Source of the DNA: Hemileia vastatrix
Taxonomy: Eukaryota; Basidiomycota; Pucciniomycetes; Pucciniales; Zaghouaniaceae
Direction: 5' to 3'
Assembly: GCA_030280995.1 (NCBI GenBank)
Contig: JASXTE010000005.1
Span: 21,046,501-21,110,500 of the forward strand
Length of the DNA stretch: 64,000 nucleotides
Shown here piece after piece: positions 23,341 to 34,824 of the stretch. The stretch's first letter is position 1. Each line of letters begins with the position of its first letter. Below the pieces are notes generated by a model. The model was not told the DNA's origin. It was given only the letters and a program-made list of their open reading frames with translations, and searched no databases. Made by a program: the position numbers and the translations under genes.

Positions 23341-23925
23341 TTTTCCAAATCACTTTGGAAACAGTCCCAGAACAATTCTAGACTGTTTTTAAAAGTTTTT
23401 GGGAACTTTTTTTTCTTTTTCCTTGGAAAGGTGCTGGTGGAATTCCGGCACATTTCCTAGCATTTTTACTAACATTTTTTTCAAATTGATTTGGAAACAG
23501 TACCAAAACATTTATAGACTGTTTCCCAGTGTTTTGGTAATTTTTTTTTGTTTTTTTTGCCTCAGAAACATTCTGGAAGCATGCCCAGCACATTTCCTAG
23601 CGTTTTTATTAAAAAATTTTTGTTATTCATTCAAATCGATTTGAAAAGAGTACCAGAACATTTCTAGACTGTTTCCAAGTATTTTGGTAAGTTTTTTTTT
23701 GTTTTTTTGTCTCAGAAACGTGCTGGAAGCATTCCCAGCATATTTAAAAGTGTTTTTACTAAAAAAAATTTTGTTTCTTTCCAAATCAATTCAGAAACAG
23801 TACCAGAAAATCTCTAGACTGTTTCCAAAAATTTTGGTTAGGTTTATTTTTTTATTTTTTAGTTTTTTTTCCCTTGGAAAAGCGCTGGAAGCATGCCCAG
23901 CACATTTCCAAGTGTTTTCACTAAC
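23340..23925. repeat. About 145-150-bp tandem repeat, four units
   Basis: Units share CAAATCxxTTTGGAAACAGT, then CTAGACTGTTTCC, then TTTTGGTAA, a T-run, and GCTGGAAGCATKCCCAGCA. Starts are near 23345, 23482, 23632 and 23779. The block lies directly upstream of the TET-like catalytic region and is not seen in A1. Confidence 0.88.
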
Positions 23926-23944
23926 AATTTTTTTCACCAAATTG

Positions 23945-24330
23945 TACAGATATGGAATGGGTCAATCTTGAAGATGATTATATCTTTTCATCTAACATTA
24001 TTATTACATATGAAGGTTTACACAACAAGATTCATATGGATAAAAATGATTCTAACTTTCTTACATTTGGGATTTTCACTTATATTGATCCTATTACTGG
24101 ACTACCAATTCCCTCACCAGCTTAACTCAATGGTCATGAATTATACTTTCCCAATCACAAATATATTATTGATTTCGGATTAGGGAATGGTCTGGTGGAA
24201 TAAATTTGGAACTCTTTGTGTGATCAAGCAAAATTTGATAAAGAGGGTAAGTAAAGTGAGGCAAGAAGGTTTGATGAAAAGTGAAGCTACAGGGAGGGAG
24301 GCTAAGTATGGTAAATAAAGGATTTCCAAA
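23945..24330 (+). pseudogene. TET/JBP-like dioxygenase, catalytic part (A3)
   Basis: Reads MEWVNLEDDYIFSSNIIITY, then NKIHMDKNDSNFLTFGIF with the HMD iron motif at 24033-24041, PITGLPIPSPA, and a stop. It continues in the same frame to YFPNHKYIIDFGLGNG and a second stop before IWNS. The segment that holds the distal His in A1 (TTKAPPG) is deleted, so iron binding is lost. The end matches the C-terminus of the A1 copy in another frame (about 24230-24320). Sequence identity to A1 is high around HxD, which supports a real protein family rather than chance. Confidence 0.8.
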
Positions 24331-24334
24331 GATT

Positions 24335-25150
24335 CATTTTTATTTCTTAAATTTATAATTAATCAATCATTGAAGATAATAATCAACTTTAAGTAATGGG
24401 CCATTGGACCTTGCTGCTGTATAAAGGTAGCCATTCAAGCAATTATTTGATCAAATGAGTTCACAATACAATTCCATGTCAATGTATTCTTTGGCTTAGG
24501 TCATATCTGAACTCATTGGCTGGTAGTATTCTGAATGCCATTACTTTTACTTGGTTGATTATCTTTTTTAAATGATTTATTTATTCATTCATTTAATAAA
24601 AATGAAAATTTGGCAATCCTGACCCCCTCTCAGAGTAAATTACTGGGGAGGATATTGCCATTTTTTTCTTTGTGTGATTTGGTTGGAATATTTTTTAAAT
24701 GTATATACACTTAAAAGACAAAAAATCTCCCTTTGAAGATTAAAAATGCATGAAACATGAATTTACTTACATGTTAAGCAGAAAGTGCATAATCCAAAAA
24801 AACATCCAACTAAGCAGGTCTTAATCCTCAAGATAGTACAAACAAACAGAAACTTCAAAATAAAAAGATTAACAAAAATATGAGTGTGGAATATATAAAA
24901 TTTGGTTCCTTCCCCCAAAAAATTATACTAGCTTTCTAGAAAAATACAAAGATTTCATCTTGTCCTCTCTAGTGACATTCAAAAATTTTACTTAGTCCTT
25001 TATAGCTTCTCAATATTAAATCTCTACCATCATCTATATCTACTTCAAAAGAGCATAGTACAAAAGACTATAAGCTTACAAGGGGATACTGCATTCCTTG
25101 AACTCATTGTGAAAGGTCCAATTAATATTGTTTTAAAAACACTGGAGTGA
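24335..25150. other. Spacer between convergent TET and transposase genes
   Basis: Contains the TET 3' flank (AAGTAATGGGCCAT near 24390) and one diverged copy of the TTGGCAAT...GGGGAGGATATTGCC repeat (24605-24665). No gene seen. Confidence 0.5.
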
Positions 25151-26119
25151 AGAGATTCACTTCAACTTGTGAATGTTGTTGATGGCATCATTTACAATGT
25201 GATGTCCTTAAGCTCAATCCAAATACTCAAGGCCAATTTATGTGGTGTAAGAAGAGTTGGCAAGAAGATATTGATGTTTATCAAAGTAATTCTCAGGGTT
25301 TTGAGAAATCATCATTTGTTTAAAAAATGAAGAGTCATGGTGAGCACCAGGAAATCTGGCATGAAATGCAATAAACTTCTTATTTATATTGCAAACCAAT
25401 TGGAGAGCAATAGAATACCTGAAAAAAGAAAAAGTAAGAGAGGATTAGTATTATATGTAAAAATATGTAAGATATAGATAAGCACTGACCTCTTTTTCCA
25501 ATCAAAATAATTATTTCCATCCTTTTCAGAATTTTGGCTCAAAGGGATGGTTGTGCTATCAACAAAACCAATGCATCCAGGGAATCCTTCATTTTGCATG
25601 ACCTGTGAGTTTTCCAGTCTAACCTCCTTAGTGGGCCATGTGAGGAATTGGGATTGAAGTGAACGGATGGCTTGGATGGTTCTCTTGGTGTATAAATCTA
25701 CTGTTCCATGACTTATACTGAAGAGGCTCTTGAGACAAGTTATGGCAGAACCCTTCCCATTTGAACCAAATTTGCAAAGTGCCACAAAGATTTGTATTGA
25801 AGGGTCCCTCTATGGGAAATGAGAATTGTTGTGGTAAATAGAATGATCATGAATCAAATCATGTAGGTATTTAAAACCATGATAAGTAGTTTGTAAAATT
25901 TGCTGAAAACTGGGTTCAGGTATTTCAGAAAGTTTGTGAAGTTTATATCATGGTTGATGGTGAATGGATGGGGTTTGGGAAGTAAGGTAGCGGTTCTCTA
26001 ACAGGTGACTCATATAAAAAAATCAAACTCAGCATCAGAATCTGGATCAGACTCAACCAAAAGTTCAAGGGCTAGAGCATCAGTAATTGTTTGAAGCTGT
26101 TGACAAAGTGAAGGAGTCA
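25150..26119 (-). pseudogene. PIF/Harbinger-type transposase (A3), most complete copy
   Basis: Begins MTPSLCQQLQTITDALA at 26119 with an acidic SDPDSDAE stretch. A frameshift near 26010 and two stops lead into CKFGSNGKG, TWPTKEVRLE, FPGCIGFVDSTTIPLS (first Asp) and NNYFDWKKR. An intron follows (donor GTCAGT near 25490, acceptor TTTTTTCAG near 25423). The next exon reads YSIALQLVCNINKKF, FPGAHHDSSFF (second Asp) and LLANSSYTT, where the family has D-S-x-Y, so Asp has become Asn. A stop follows and the final Glu region is not found. It shows that the stop in A1 was a Gln codon. Function: cut-and-paste transposase of the DDE_4 type. Confidence 0.85.
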
Positions 26120-26490
26120 TGTTAGTGTTTGGAGGAAAAAAAAAGAGCAAGAGTAATAAAGTGTGGGATAAATTAAGTGTTATACTATGATATAAGGGTG
26201 CCTTAAGACTTGATACACCATGTACTGTGTGTGTATAAATAGGCTCATAAGGATTAGGTGAAGAGAAATTCTAAGGTATGGGCATGTGTGTACCTAATGC
26301 TGACTAATCAAGTTAAGGGGAATAAGTGCTTGAGGGGCTTGGATGTACCCAACAAATGGTGTGTGTAGGGAAAAGCATGCTGTTGAAGTATACCCGTTAA
26401 TGGGGTATGTAATTAAAATTAAAATGACTTACTTGGTACCTTTTTTGAGGCTTGCTTGAATGGCATATATGGTAATGTTGGACACCCCCT

Positions 26491-27100
26491 ATTATATACA
26501 ACTCTAACCTCCTCATGCTCCCATCCCTCTCCCCCTCTTCTCTTGCTCTGGGATATATTGACAATATCATTTACCTTGCAGCAGATCCTGACCAGAGCAG
26601 AGTAATGGACCAACTATCTCTCCTTGGCTCAAAAGCAATCAAATGGGGCAGTAAACATGCTGCTATTTTTGACCTTCCTAAAACTAAATGGTTACTTCTC
26701 AATAAGTGTCACTCTCTCCTTAGATCCCCCTCTCCCTAACCTTTGATGGGATTTCCCTTGTCCCCTCCCCTAGCCTCAAATGGCTGGGTACCCTCATTGA
26801 TCCAACCCTCTCCTTCAAACCCAACAGCAACAAACTCATTGCTGCTGGGCTGAAAACTTCCACTGAAATTCATTGCCTAGTCTCCTCTGTCTGAGGAATC
26901 CCCCTGAAACAATACAAGATTCTCACATCCTCACTTATTCACTCCTGCACTGACTATGTGGCAATTGTTTGGCACCAACCCAAGAAAAACAGTTGCACCA
27001 CTAGATTACTCCAAGTCGTGGACAACAAAGCCATCCAACGCGCTCTTGGGTGTTTCAAATCTACTCCCACTTGCATCCTACTTCATGATTCTCATTCATT
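26491..27100 (+). pseudogene. LINE ORF2, reverse transcriptase domain, second part
   Basis: Continues the RT frame after A3 with the palm motif ALGYIDNIIYLAADP, where the canonical YxDD is YIDN, so a catalytic Asp has become Asn (G-to-A). GSKAIKWGSKHAAIFDLPKTK and the thumb region follow in another frame. The RT is inactive on two counts: the Asn and the frame breaks. Confidence 0.82.
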
Positions 27101-28290
27101 AACTTGCAAACAATGACTTGATCTTGCAGTCAATAAAGCCTGGGCTTGCCTTCTCACTATCCCATCAACCAATCTCATGGCTCGGCTGGTGAAATCCCTC
27201 ATCAACTCCCCACTTCCCAAATCCCATCTGCACCAACTCCACCTCCTATCCTCAAATCACATCTTCCCACAATCCACTCCACTTGGGCTTATGGATATCT
27301 GTAACCCTCCCTCCCTCCCATATTGGTTCCCCCCCTTATTTAGAGGAGTTATTGCCTCTTCCAAGGACAAAACCTTCACTGATGTCCTTTCCATTACCCG
27401 CTCCTCCTCACCATCCTCCTATTTCATTTACTCTAATGGTTCAAAATCCATTGAGGGCATTTTTGCTGCTGCCTTTGACCCCCACCAGCAGCTCCCCTAT
27501 GTTTCCCACCTTCGAACTTCACCCCTCCTCTCAGTCTTTGAATCTGAATTTATGGGTGTTCTTCTGGGCCTAACGCTATTCCACAACAACCCGCTTCATT
27601 ATTTTTATAGCACCCTTACCATCTTCACAGAAAACCAAGCTGTGGTCCATTCCCTCTCATCCCTTTCTTCCCCCACCTCCAACTCTTCCATCTTCTTCTC
27701 TCTCCTCACTATCACAAACAAACTCCGAAGCCACTATCCTAACCTGTCTCTCACTCTTCACTGGTTCCCAGGTCACTCAGGTGTTGCAGGGAATGAGATT
27801 GCAGATTCTCTTGATAATGGTTCCCATCCTTTAGCTGACTCAGCTAAGTCCTACCTTACTTTTCAATCCCCCCCTTCCATCTCACACCTAAACTCAGCCC
27901 TGAAATTGCACACTAAAACTCTTCTTCTCACCCCCCCCAAATGCTAGTTCCCTAAGGAAGCTTCGAGGAAAGTTTGACCCTTCCGGCATGTATAATACTT
28001 TATCATATCTCCCCAGAGCAGATGTCGATCGGGTCACTCTCCCTTGAAAAACTACCTTTTCTGCTTCAAAGCCTCAGATTCTCCTTATTGCCCCTTTTTC
28101 TCTTCTTCTATGAAGGATACTCCTGAGCATGTTCTACTTTTTTGTCCCTCTCATATAGAGGCTCAAAAACATAGAATCTCATTTACTACATCTAACCTTC
28201 TCTCCCCCTCCCCAATAGCTCCCGCTGTTGCCAAATTTCTTGTCTCAACTGGTATATTCCCAAATAATACCCCTCTCTCAAAGTAGTTCC
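27101..28290 (+). pseudogene. LINE ORF2, RNase H domain and C-terminal zinc motif
   Basis: An open stretch of 256 codons (27177-27947) has the RNase H order YSNGSKS (Asp changed to Asn at 27435-27437), ESEFMGVLLGL, FTENQAVV (usual Asp is Glu) and WFPGHSGVAGNEIAD. After a stop, the C-terminal motif CPFFSSSMKDTPEHVLLFCP (28090-28150) resembles the C-x-H-x-C element at LINE ends, and translation ends at 28286. RNase H after RT and endonuclease before it suit the I/Tad group of LINEs. Confidence 0.82.
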
Positions 28291-28555
28291 CATTATAGTT
28301 CCTTGCTATATTGCCCTCTGCCTCTGCCTATCACTCTTGCTTCACCTTCCTTGTACTTACCCATGTTAGCCTCCAATCCTTCATGCCCTTTACTGGGTGA
28401 GATTGTATGAAATAAATAAAAAAAAGTAGCGAGACAACATAAAAAATATGCACAGCCAAGTCTCAAAAGCTTGCGGGATTTTTGACGAAAAGATAAAAGT
28501 TTAGCCCACAAAAAAATAATTTGCTTATTCAAAAGGAAATCAACCCGAAGTATCC
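28291..28555 (+). other. LINE 3' UTR and A-rich tail
   Basis: Short 3' UTR ending GAGATTGTATGAAATAAATA followed by an A-run near 28421-28427. It abuts, tail to tail, the 3' end of another LINE on the minus strand. Confidence 0.5.
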
Positions 28556-28735
28556 CCCACCCCCCCTTTTTTTCATACAACTCACCCAATATGGGGCATG
28601 AAGGAGGGGGACACAGATATAGTAAACTAAAAATGGGGAGAAAACTATGGCAGAGTGGGGAAGTGCAATATGCGTTGCAAAGGTAAAGAAGACTCAGGGG
28701 AAACTATGGTTGTTAACAAATCTCCCCGTGTGTAC
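28555..28735 (-). pseudogene. 3' end of minus-strand LINE (left of Copia insertion)
   Basis: Continues the minus-strand frame of 42935-42756 once the Copia element and one TGTAC are removed, so that AAYLV is followed by STHGEIC, matching the FLVST-G end of the plus-strand LINE. Its 3' terminus carries GGGTGAGTTGTATGAAAAAAA, nearly the same as the end of the plus LINE. Confidence 0.65.
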
Positions 28736-29481
28736 TAAAAGCCTTTTAAATATAATAATGCGACTAATCAGTAAAATGTCGCTCGTGCCTTAAGCAAGAA
28801 AATGGTCTCTGCTGCTAATACCTTTTAAATATAATAATGCTACTAATCAGTAAAATGTCACTCGTGCCTTAAGCAAGAAAATGGTCTCTGCTGCTAATAC
28901 CTAAATCAATGAGATGATAATAAGACTATCAATATATGAAATAGTAAGAGATAAGAAAAATGATCAGACCTATAAAGGTAGAATAAAATAATATTGAGCG
29001 AGAATGAAAAGACCTAAAATAATTACAACAACTATCCAACCTTTTAAATATAATAATGCGACTAATCAGTAAAATGTCGCTTGTGCCTTAAGCAAGAAAA
29101 TGGTCTCTGCCGCTAATACCTAAATCAATGAGATGATAATAAGACTATCAATATATGAAATAGTAAGAGATAAGAAAAATGATCAGACCTATAAAGGTAG
29201 AATAAAATAATATTGAGCGAGAATGAAAAGATAAAGAAATCTACTCAGATAGGGATACTATTAAATACCTGAGTGTTCTTGCTCAATACATAAGTAGAAT
29301 ATGATTGAGCAGCACGCAAACAGAGACATATCACATCATAATAGATTATGTATTAACTAACCATGTGTATGACAGTTCAGAATTGAGGCAGTATGACATG
29401 TCGCTATTAAAATAAAGTTGGATTAAAAGAACATAACGAAATAAATGAATAAAATATCACAAATAATTATATATTTTCACA
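28736..29481 (-). repeat. 3' LTR of Copia element (746 bp)
   Basis: Ends TAAAAGCC (28736) and TATTTTCACA (29481) on the plus strand; TSD TGTAC at 28731-28735 and 42751-42755. It contains three copies of an 80-bp unit (ATAATAATGCGACTAATCAG...) and a second tandem copy of a segment of about 219 bp, absent from the 5' LTR, which explains the length difference. On the minus strand a purine tract (AAGGAGGAG) directly precedes it and serves as the PPT. The last codons of pol overlap it. Confidence 0.93.
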
Positions 29482-32400
29482 CTCCTCCTTGCCGCCAATC
29501 ATATTCTCCTTCAAACCAATTTTACCTGAAAATTTGGAGAATTTCTCCTTATTAAGTGATTTTGTAAATATGTCGGCTATCATATCTGCGGTTGGAGTGT
29601 AGCGTAAATCAATTTTGCCAGAGATTACTTGCTCTCGGATCCAGTGAAATTGAATCTCGATGTGCTTTGTCCTAGCATGAAAAACAGGGTTTTTACACAA
29701 TGCAATACTACCTTGATTATCTGAGTATAAAGTTGACGAAGTTTTATGGTCATAACCAAGATCTACCAAAAGTGTTTGTAACCAAATGGCCTCTTGTGCA
29801 GCGTCAACAGTTGCTTTACTCTCGGCTTCTGATGTACTCAGAGCTACAGTCGGCTGCTTCTTACATCTCCAACTGACGGCTGTACCATTGACAGTAAAAA
29901 CATACCCAGTTGTTGATTGACGAGTATTTTTGCAGCCAGCCCAATCTGCATCTGCGTAACCGTTTGGCAAAGAGTGACTGATATTACCATCATTGCGAAA
30001 AACATTGAATGGATTAAAATTTAAAGAAAGATCAATAGTTCCTTTAAGAAAACGCAGAACTCTTTTGAATGCAATCCAATGTTTGATCCCAGGAGCATTG
30101 AGATGTTGAGCCAATTGACTGTTGGCAAAAGAGATATCGGAACAAGTTGCTTGCGCAATGTAGTTAAGCCTGCCAATGGCCCGTCTGTAATTGATGTTTA
30201 AGTTATTAAATAGTTCAATCTCTTCATCTGTTGCCTTTTCTAATTGGCTATTAGGTATCATAGGAGTACTGATTGGTTTGCAATCTTGCATGTCATAAGA
30301 ACTGAGTAAATCTCTTATTTCTTGATCTTGACAAAGTGACAAAGTTTTGTTTGTCCTATTACGACAAACTCTCATCCCAAGGATAAACTTGGAATCCCCT
30401 AAATCCTCCATATCAAAATGTGATTTTATAGCATCTCTAAACCATGAGACATCTTTACCAAAAATTGATAAATCGTCAACATGCACATGCACATAACAGG
30501 GATTGCTATCACTTTCATGAATAAAGAGACATGGATTGGCCGATGAAGGATAAAAGTTGATAGAGAAGAAGAAGTTCAGAAGTTCATTATACCAACAACG
30601 AGAAGCTTGTTTCAATCAATATAATGAACGTTTAAGTAATAAAACTGGATCTTTGAATTTTGAAGTTTTTCTCATTCCCAAAGGAAAATTCATGTATACG
30701 TCTTCATCTGGTTTTCCGTATAGAAAAGCTCCCTTTACGTCCATTTGTATGAAGTCCCAATCCTCACTGTTTGCCAAACTGATAAGAATGCGAAGTGTTG
30801 TCAACCTTCCAGTCGGCGCAAAAGTTTCAAAATAGTTTATTCCAGCTTTCTGTGAACAACCTCTAGCACATAAACGGGCTTTATATTTACTAATGTTTCC
30901 ATTAGCATCTCGTTTTATTTTGAATACCCAGATTGAACCTATTATTGGCACATCAGTTGGTCGCTCAACAACTTCCCAAACCTTTTGATCTTCAATCATT
31001 TTTAATTCCTTATCAATAGAAACAATCCATTCATCTCCATCAGCACGGTTTATTGCTTCATAGTATGTAAGAGGGTCAGAAAATACTGAGTTTGTTGTAA
31101 AATCGTGAATAGAATGATCTGTAAGAGCAGCAGTTGAACAAACATATTCATTAATTAAAGAGGCTGAATTTAATATTCTTTTAGTACGTGTCCTTCTTCC
31201 TTCTATTATGTTATTTGAATCAATTGATGAATTGATATCTTTTGGTGCGCAATCGGAGGTTAATTTATATTCGCAATGTTTGTTCGAAACTTCGGGCAAC
31301 TCTTCATATGTGTTCATGGGTGTATCATTGATGATATCAATAACTTCTGAGTTGGTATCATTAACTTCCTCGTGAGATGACACTATTGGAAAAGGTATTA
31401 AATCAGTGTCCGAGAAATTTTCAATCAAACTTGAACTGATATTAGTTGGATTTGACAAAGGAAAATTTGTTTCATCAAATATCACACTATGAGAATAGAA
31501 AATCCTTCTATTGTCCAGTCTAATCAAACGATATGAAGTCATGTGCTCAGAATACCCAAGGAAACAACACTTTATAGAATTTGGAGAAAATTTTCCTTGT
31601 CTTAAACTTTTGTCAATTAGTGCATATGCTGCACAACCAAAGATTCGCAAGTGTTCGATTTTTGGAAACTTGTTGTACCTCATTTGGTAAGGTGTTTTAA
31701 AGTCAATTGACAAAGAGGGTACACAGTTTTCTAAATAGACAGCAGTGTTAACTGCCTCTCCCCAGAAAGATAAGGGCATTTTGGCATGAAATAGAAGAGC
31801 TTTTGCCATTTCAGTGGTGGTTCAATTACCGCGCTCGGCTATTGGATTTTGTTGAGGGGTATAAGGTGATGAGGTGATGAATTTAATACCATTCTCAATT
31901 GCAAAATCTTTAAAGTCTTTATTCAAAAATTCAGTCCCATTGTCGCAAACAATATTTGAAATTTTATTTGTGGAAGAATTTTCAATTTCATATTTAAACT
32001 TGACAAATGTATGAAAAGTATCAGATTTATTTGCGATTGTAAATACAAATCTAAAAGATGTAAAGAAGTCGGTGACTTTAAAATAATAAAGTGCTCCTCC
32101 TTCCAATGGTGGATAAATTTTCCCACTTAAATCTAAATGTAGATATTCTAGAAATCTGCTCCCTCGTGGTATAGTTCCCGAGAATGGCAATCAATGATGT
32201 TTAGCGTCTATACAAGGTTCACCAACGGTGAGATCATTCGTAAATTTAAAATCAAGATTTGATTGCAGTTTATTTAAATAATCTTCATTTAAGTGGCCTA
32301 ATCTGTAATGCCAAAGCAATTTGGATCTGTTAGAAATAAAACAATTAATAGAGGAAATGAAAGACTCACCAATTTTGGCATCTAGTACAACTAGTCCCTC

Positions 32401-32984
32401 ATTGGGGTCCCATTTTCCATCTAAAATTGTTTCCGCATTTTTTGAAATGGTCACTTTTCCATCAGGATAGGTGGTCTGAGTGCATCCAAGTCTAATGAAA
32501 GGACCAACACCAATTAAATTTTGATTAATGCGGGGAACATGAAGACAATTTGAAAGCGTGATGGCTTCTCTGGGAGTGACTAAATTAATTGATCCTATGC
32601 CTTGACTATAGATATAAGAGCCGTCTCCCAGTTTAATTGGCTTTCGATCTCTTCAGTAATTTTTGAAAGCGCTCCAATCCTTGAACATATGAACAGTGGC
32701 TCCACTGTCAAAAATAATAAGATTATGATTTGCCTTTCCAGAATTATTGCAAGCCTTAAAGATTTTAGTAGGCCCACAACTAATACTAGCATGAATCTCG
32801 GAGTCAGTTGAGGTTGAATTCTGATTGACACTTCGACTTTTCTTCTTCTCAGGATGAAGCTCAAAACAATTCTCTTCGCTATGCTTCATTTTTGGATTAT
32901 GCTTGCCGTTTTGACAAACAGGCCATTTTGGCTTATCAGATTGTTTGCTTGAAATAAGAGCAGAATTCTCAGCAACATCCGGTT
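29467..32984 (-). pseudogene. Copia pol: protease, integrase, RT, RNase H
   Basis: After KHNPKMKHSEENCFELHPEK (zinc-like) the frame shows protease IFDSGATVHM (32730), GAG-pre-integrase HYRLGHLNEDYL, integrase HLDLSGK and CDNGTEFLN with TPQQNPIAERGN, RT with VKGAFLYGKPDEDVYM and YVHVDDLSIFG (HVDD at about 30490), and RNase H with YADADWAGC, STSEAESKATVDAAQE, YSDNQGSIAL and the C-terminal FTKSL. The reading is one frame with four stops: near 32656, 32191 and 31822 (all TGA, matching CGA) and 30616 (TGA where GGA fits). Catalytic residues are otherwise intact, so decay is recent. Confidence 0.93.
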
Positions 32985-32989
32985 CAACT

Positions 32990-33762
32990 TGTCACCGGAC
33001 GACCTACGCACAAGGTCGAGGATGTTCCTGAAAGTGAGATGAGGGATTTAGAAACTTCTTCGAAGCACAGAGGAATGATTCGAGGAAATTATTCGAAGGT
33101 CACTCGAAGTAATAGCTATAGGTTCGAGGTTTGTTCGAGAAGAATTATAAACTAGTTCCAAGGTAATAATAATTCTTAAAATCTCACGAAGGGTTGGAAA
33201 CTCAATAGTCAAAGATTTAGGATTTAGAAATGAATATTGAGAAGGTAAAAGAAAGATACAATAACAATGATTTAACTTTTAAGGTTTTTCCACTATTAAT
33301 GTAAATACGATATTATAATTTAATTCTAAGGAATATTGAACCAAATACCCAACTCCTTTTATATCCTTTGTTCCTCCTCGCATTGACCTCCCTTCCATCG
33401 CAGTATTCCCATTCCATTGACCATTACTAACATACACTTAGACCCTCTTCACTAAATATCCGTCCATGCTCAATATACCCCTTTTTAATTAATTAACAAA
33501 ACTTTAATAAAAAACTACTACTGTACTATTTCGTTGATCCTAGCGCTGTGCGTCGCTTATTGAAAAGGACTAAGGTACCCTATTGGGAGATTGACTAATT
33601 TAGATTTAGAGTTTAGGCTAGCGCAGTTAAATAGTAAGTACACAAAGGAAAAATCGCAGTTTCTATGGAGAATTGCTTTCTGCGCTTTGAGTATAGATGT
33701 AGGACTCGATATTATTGATTTATTGAGTTAATTTTGCCTCGAGTGTCACGTGGCGCGTGACA
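32990..33762 (-). repeat. 3' LTR of chromovirus
   Basis: Nearly identical to 40723-41495. No purine-rich tract is seen directly inside it; that position holds the TATA box region of the antisense gene. Confidence 0.95.
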
Positions 33763-33772
33763 GATGCCCGGG

Positions 33773-33780
33773 TATAAAAA
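33773..33780 (+). promoter_or_regulatory. TATA box of the antisense zinc-cluster gene
   Basis: TATAAAAA 98 bp upstream of the ATG at 33871, only 10 bp inside the LTR boundary. The GC-rich CCCGGG and CGCG around it contrast with the AT-rich window. Confidence 0.55.
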
Positions 33781-33870
33781 CGCGAACTCCGTTGAGCTTG
33801 AACCATCTTCCCACACTAATTTCACTTGTCTAATACTTTTTTCCCGCATCTCTCAATTATTTATTTTATA

Positions 33871-34822
33871 ATGAACTGCCCTACCCCCACACCCACGCCT
33901 CCACACCCTAAAGCGGATGGGGGAATAATCACACGACAGTTTTCACGGACTTGCACGGCTTGTGAAAGCATGGAATATTTCTGTGTCAAAAGTACGGCGA
34001 CTCGAGGCCCTTGCCAGAAATGCGAGTTTTGCCGTTGGCGGCGAGTGGCGTGCGATGCGTTGACGAAGAACGCGGAAATCGAAAATCGATTCACAAAAAC
34101 AAAATTTTGGGTAGTTCCAAAGACTAAAGAGGTGGTCGAAGACATTTGGGATGTCTCGATCGAAGATGAACAATCGGTGGGGGAAAATGATAAGGAGATG
34201 AACAACGAGATCTCAACCTGGGTAACCCAGGCCACGAGTTCGAAGCGAGGTGTCGAGGAAGAGGTCGATGAATTGGTGGAGGAGGATGAAGATGAAGTCC
34301 CTGTTCCAGGGCGGGCACCCAAGAAACGTCGGGTGGTCATCGAGGACGATGAGGAAGAGAGAGAGGTAGAAGTCGGAGTGGTGCCCAGGTTATTTCTGGA
34401 GCCTGATCCCATCTTCGAGGTAAGTTTTAATTGTTTTATTTCAAGGATGAAGTTACTGATGAGTCGCGTTTTAGACATCGAATAACCTGGAAGAGCCGAT
34501 TGCGGAGCCTGCGCCGGTTATACCAACTGAGGCAAACCCTCCGGCCACGGAAGTGGTTGAAGAGCCCGAAGACACCCTGGACCAGGTGTGGTCGAAGAAA
34601 CCTCGTCAAGGTCGACGAGTAAGTTTCACGGAAGAACTATGTGGGGAGGTCGACGCTATTATTGACACTGCTTCCTTCGATGTGGCGGAGGAGCTCTTGG
34701 AGATTGGAGAGGTGGTTCCGGTAGGAGAGGAGGAGGTATTTGATAAATGCAGGAAGGAGATAAGGGTAGTTTTGGAGAAAATGAAAAGATTGGTTCGAGA
34801 AAAATTAAAAGAAAAAATTTGA
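33871..34822 (+). CDS. Antisense GAL4-type Zn2Cys6 protein carried by the chromovirus
   Basis: Two exons: 33871-34419 and 34475-34822, joined across a 55-nt intron (GTAAGT, branch-like TTACTGAT, TTTTAG); the joined frame is open, about 298 residues. Residues 28-62 hold six cysteines spaced C-x2-C-x6-C-x12-C-x2-C-x6-C, the zinc binuclear cluster pattern of fungal transcription factors, with basic RWRRVA between the last pair. The middle is strongly acidic (EEEVDELVEEDEDE), with PKKRR as a possible nuclear signal. The end is a charged helix (VLEKMKRLVREKLKEKI). It lies between integrase and 3' LTR, transcribed opposite to the element, with its own TATA box. Possible roles are element or host transcription control, or antisense regulation; none is shown. 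No stop or frameshift is seen although pol has three. Confidence 0.75.
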
Positions 34823-34824
34823 AA

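Larger units (their letters stand above)
22786..26490. mobile_element. TIR transposon A3 carrying TET-like gene and transposase
   Basis: Left end AAGGGGCGTCAAACATTACC at 22786, right end the complement of AGGGGGTGTCCAACATTACC at 26490; the inverted repeat spans about 30 bp. Flanks are ATT at 22783-22785 and 26491-26493. Excising it and one ATT restores an open LINE RT frame (PLSPILY, then IIYNSNL). Cargo: a 150-bp minisatellite, a TET-like gene (+) and a Harbinger-type transposase (-), convergent as in A1. Confidence 0.9.

Noticed and set aside
33861..34478. 205-codon minus-strand ORF opposite the zinc-cluster gene
   Set aside because: Ser-rich complement of an acidic coding sequence; the plus strand has the Cys cluster, intron and TATA box.
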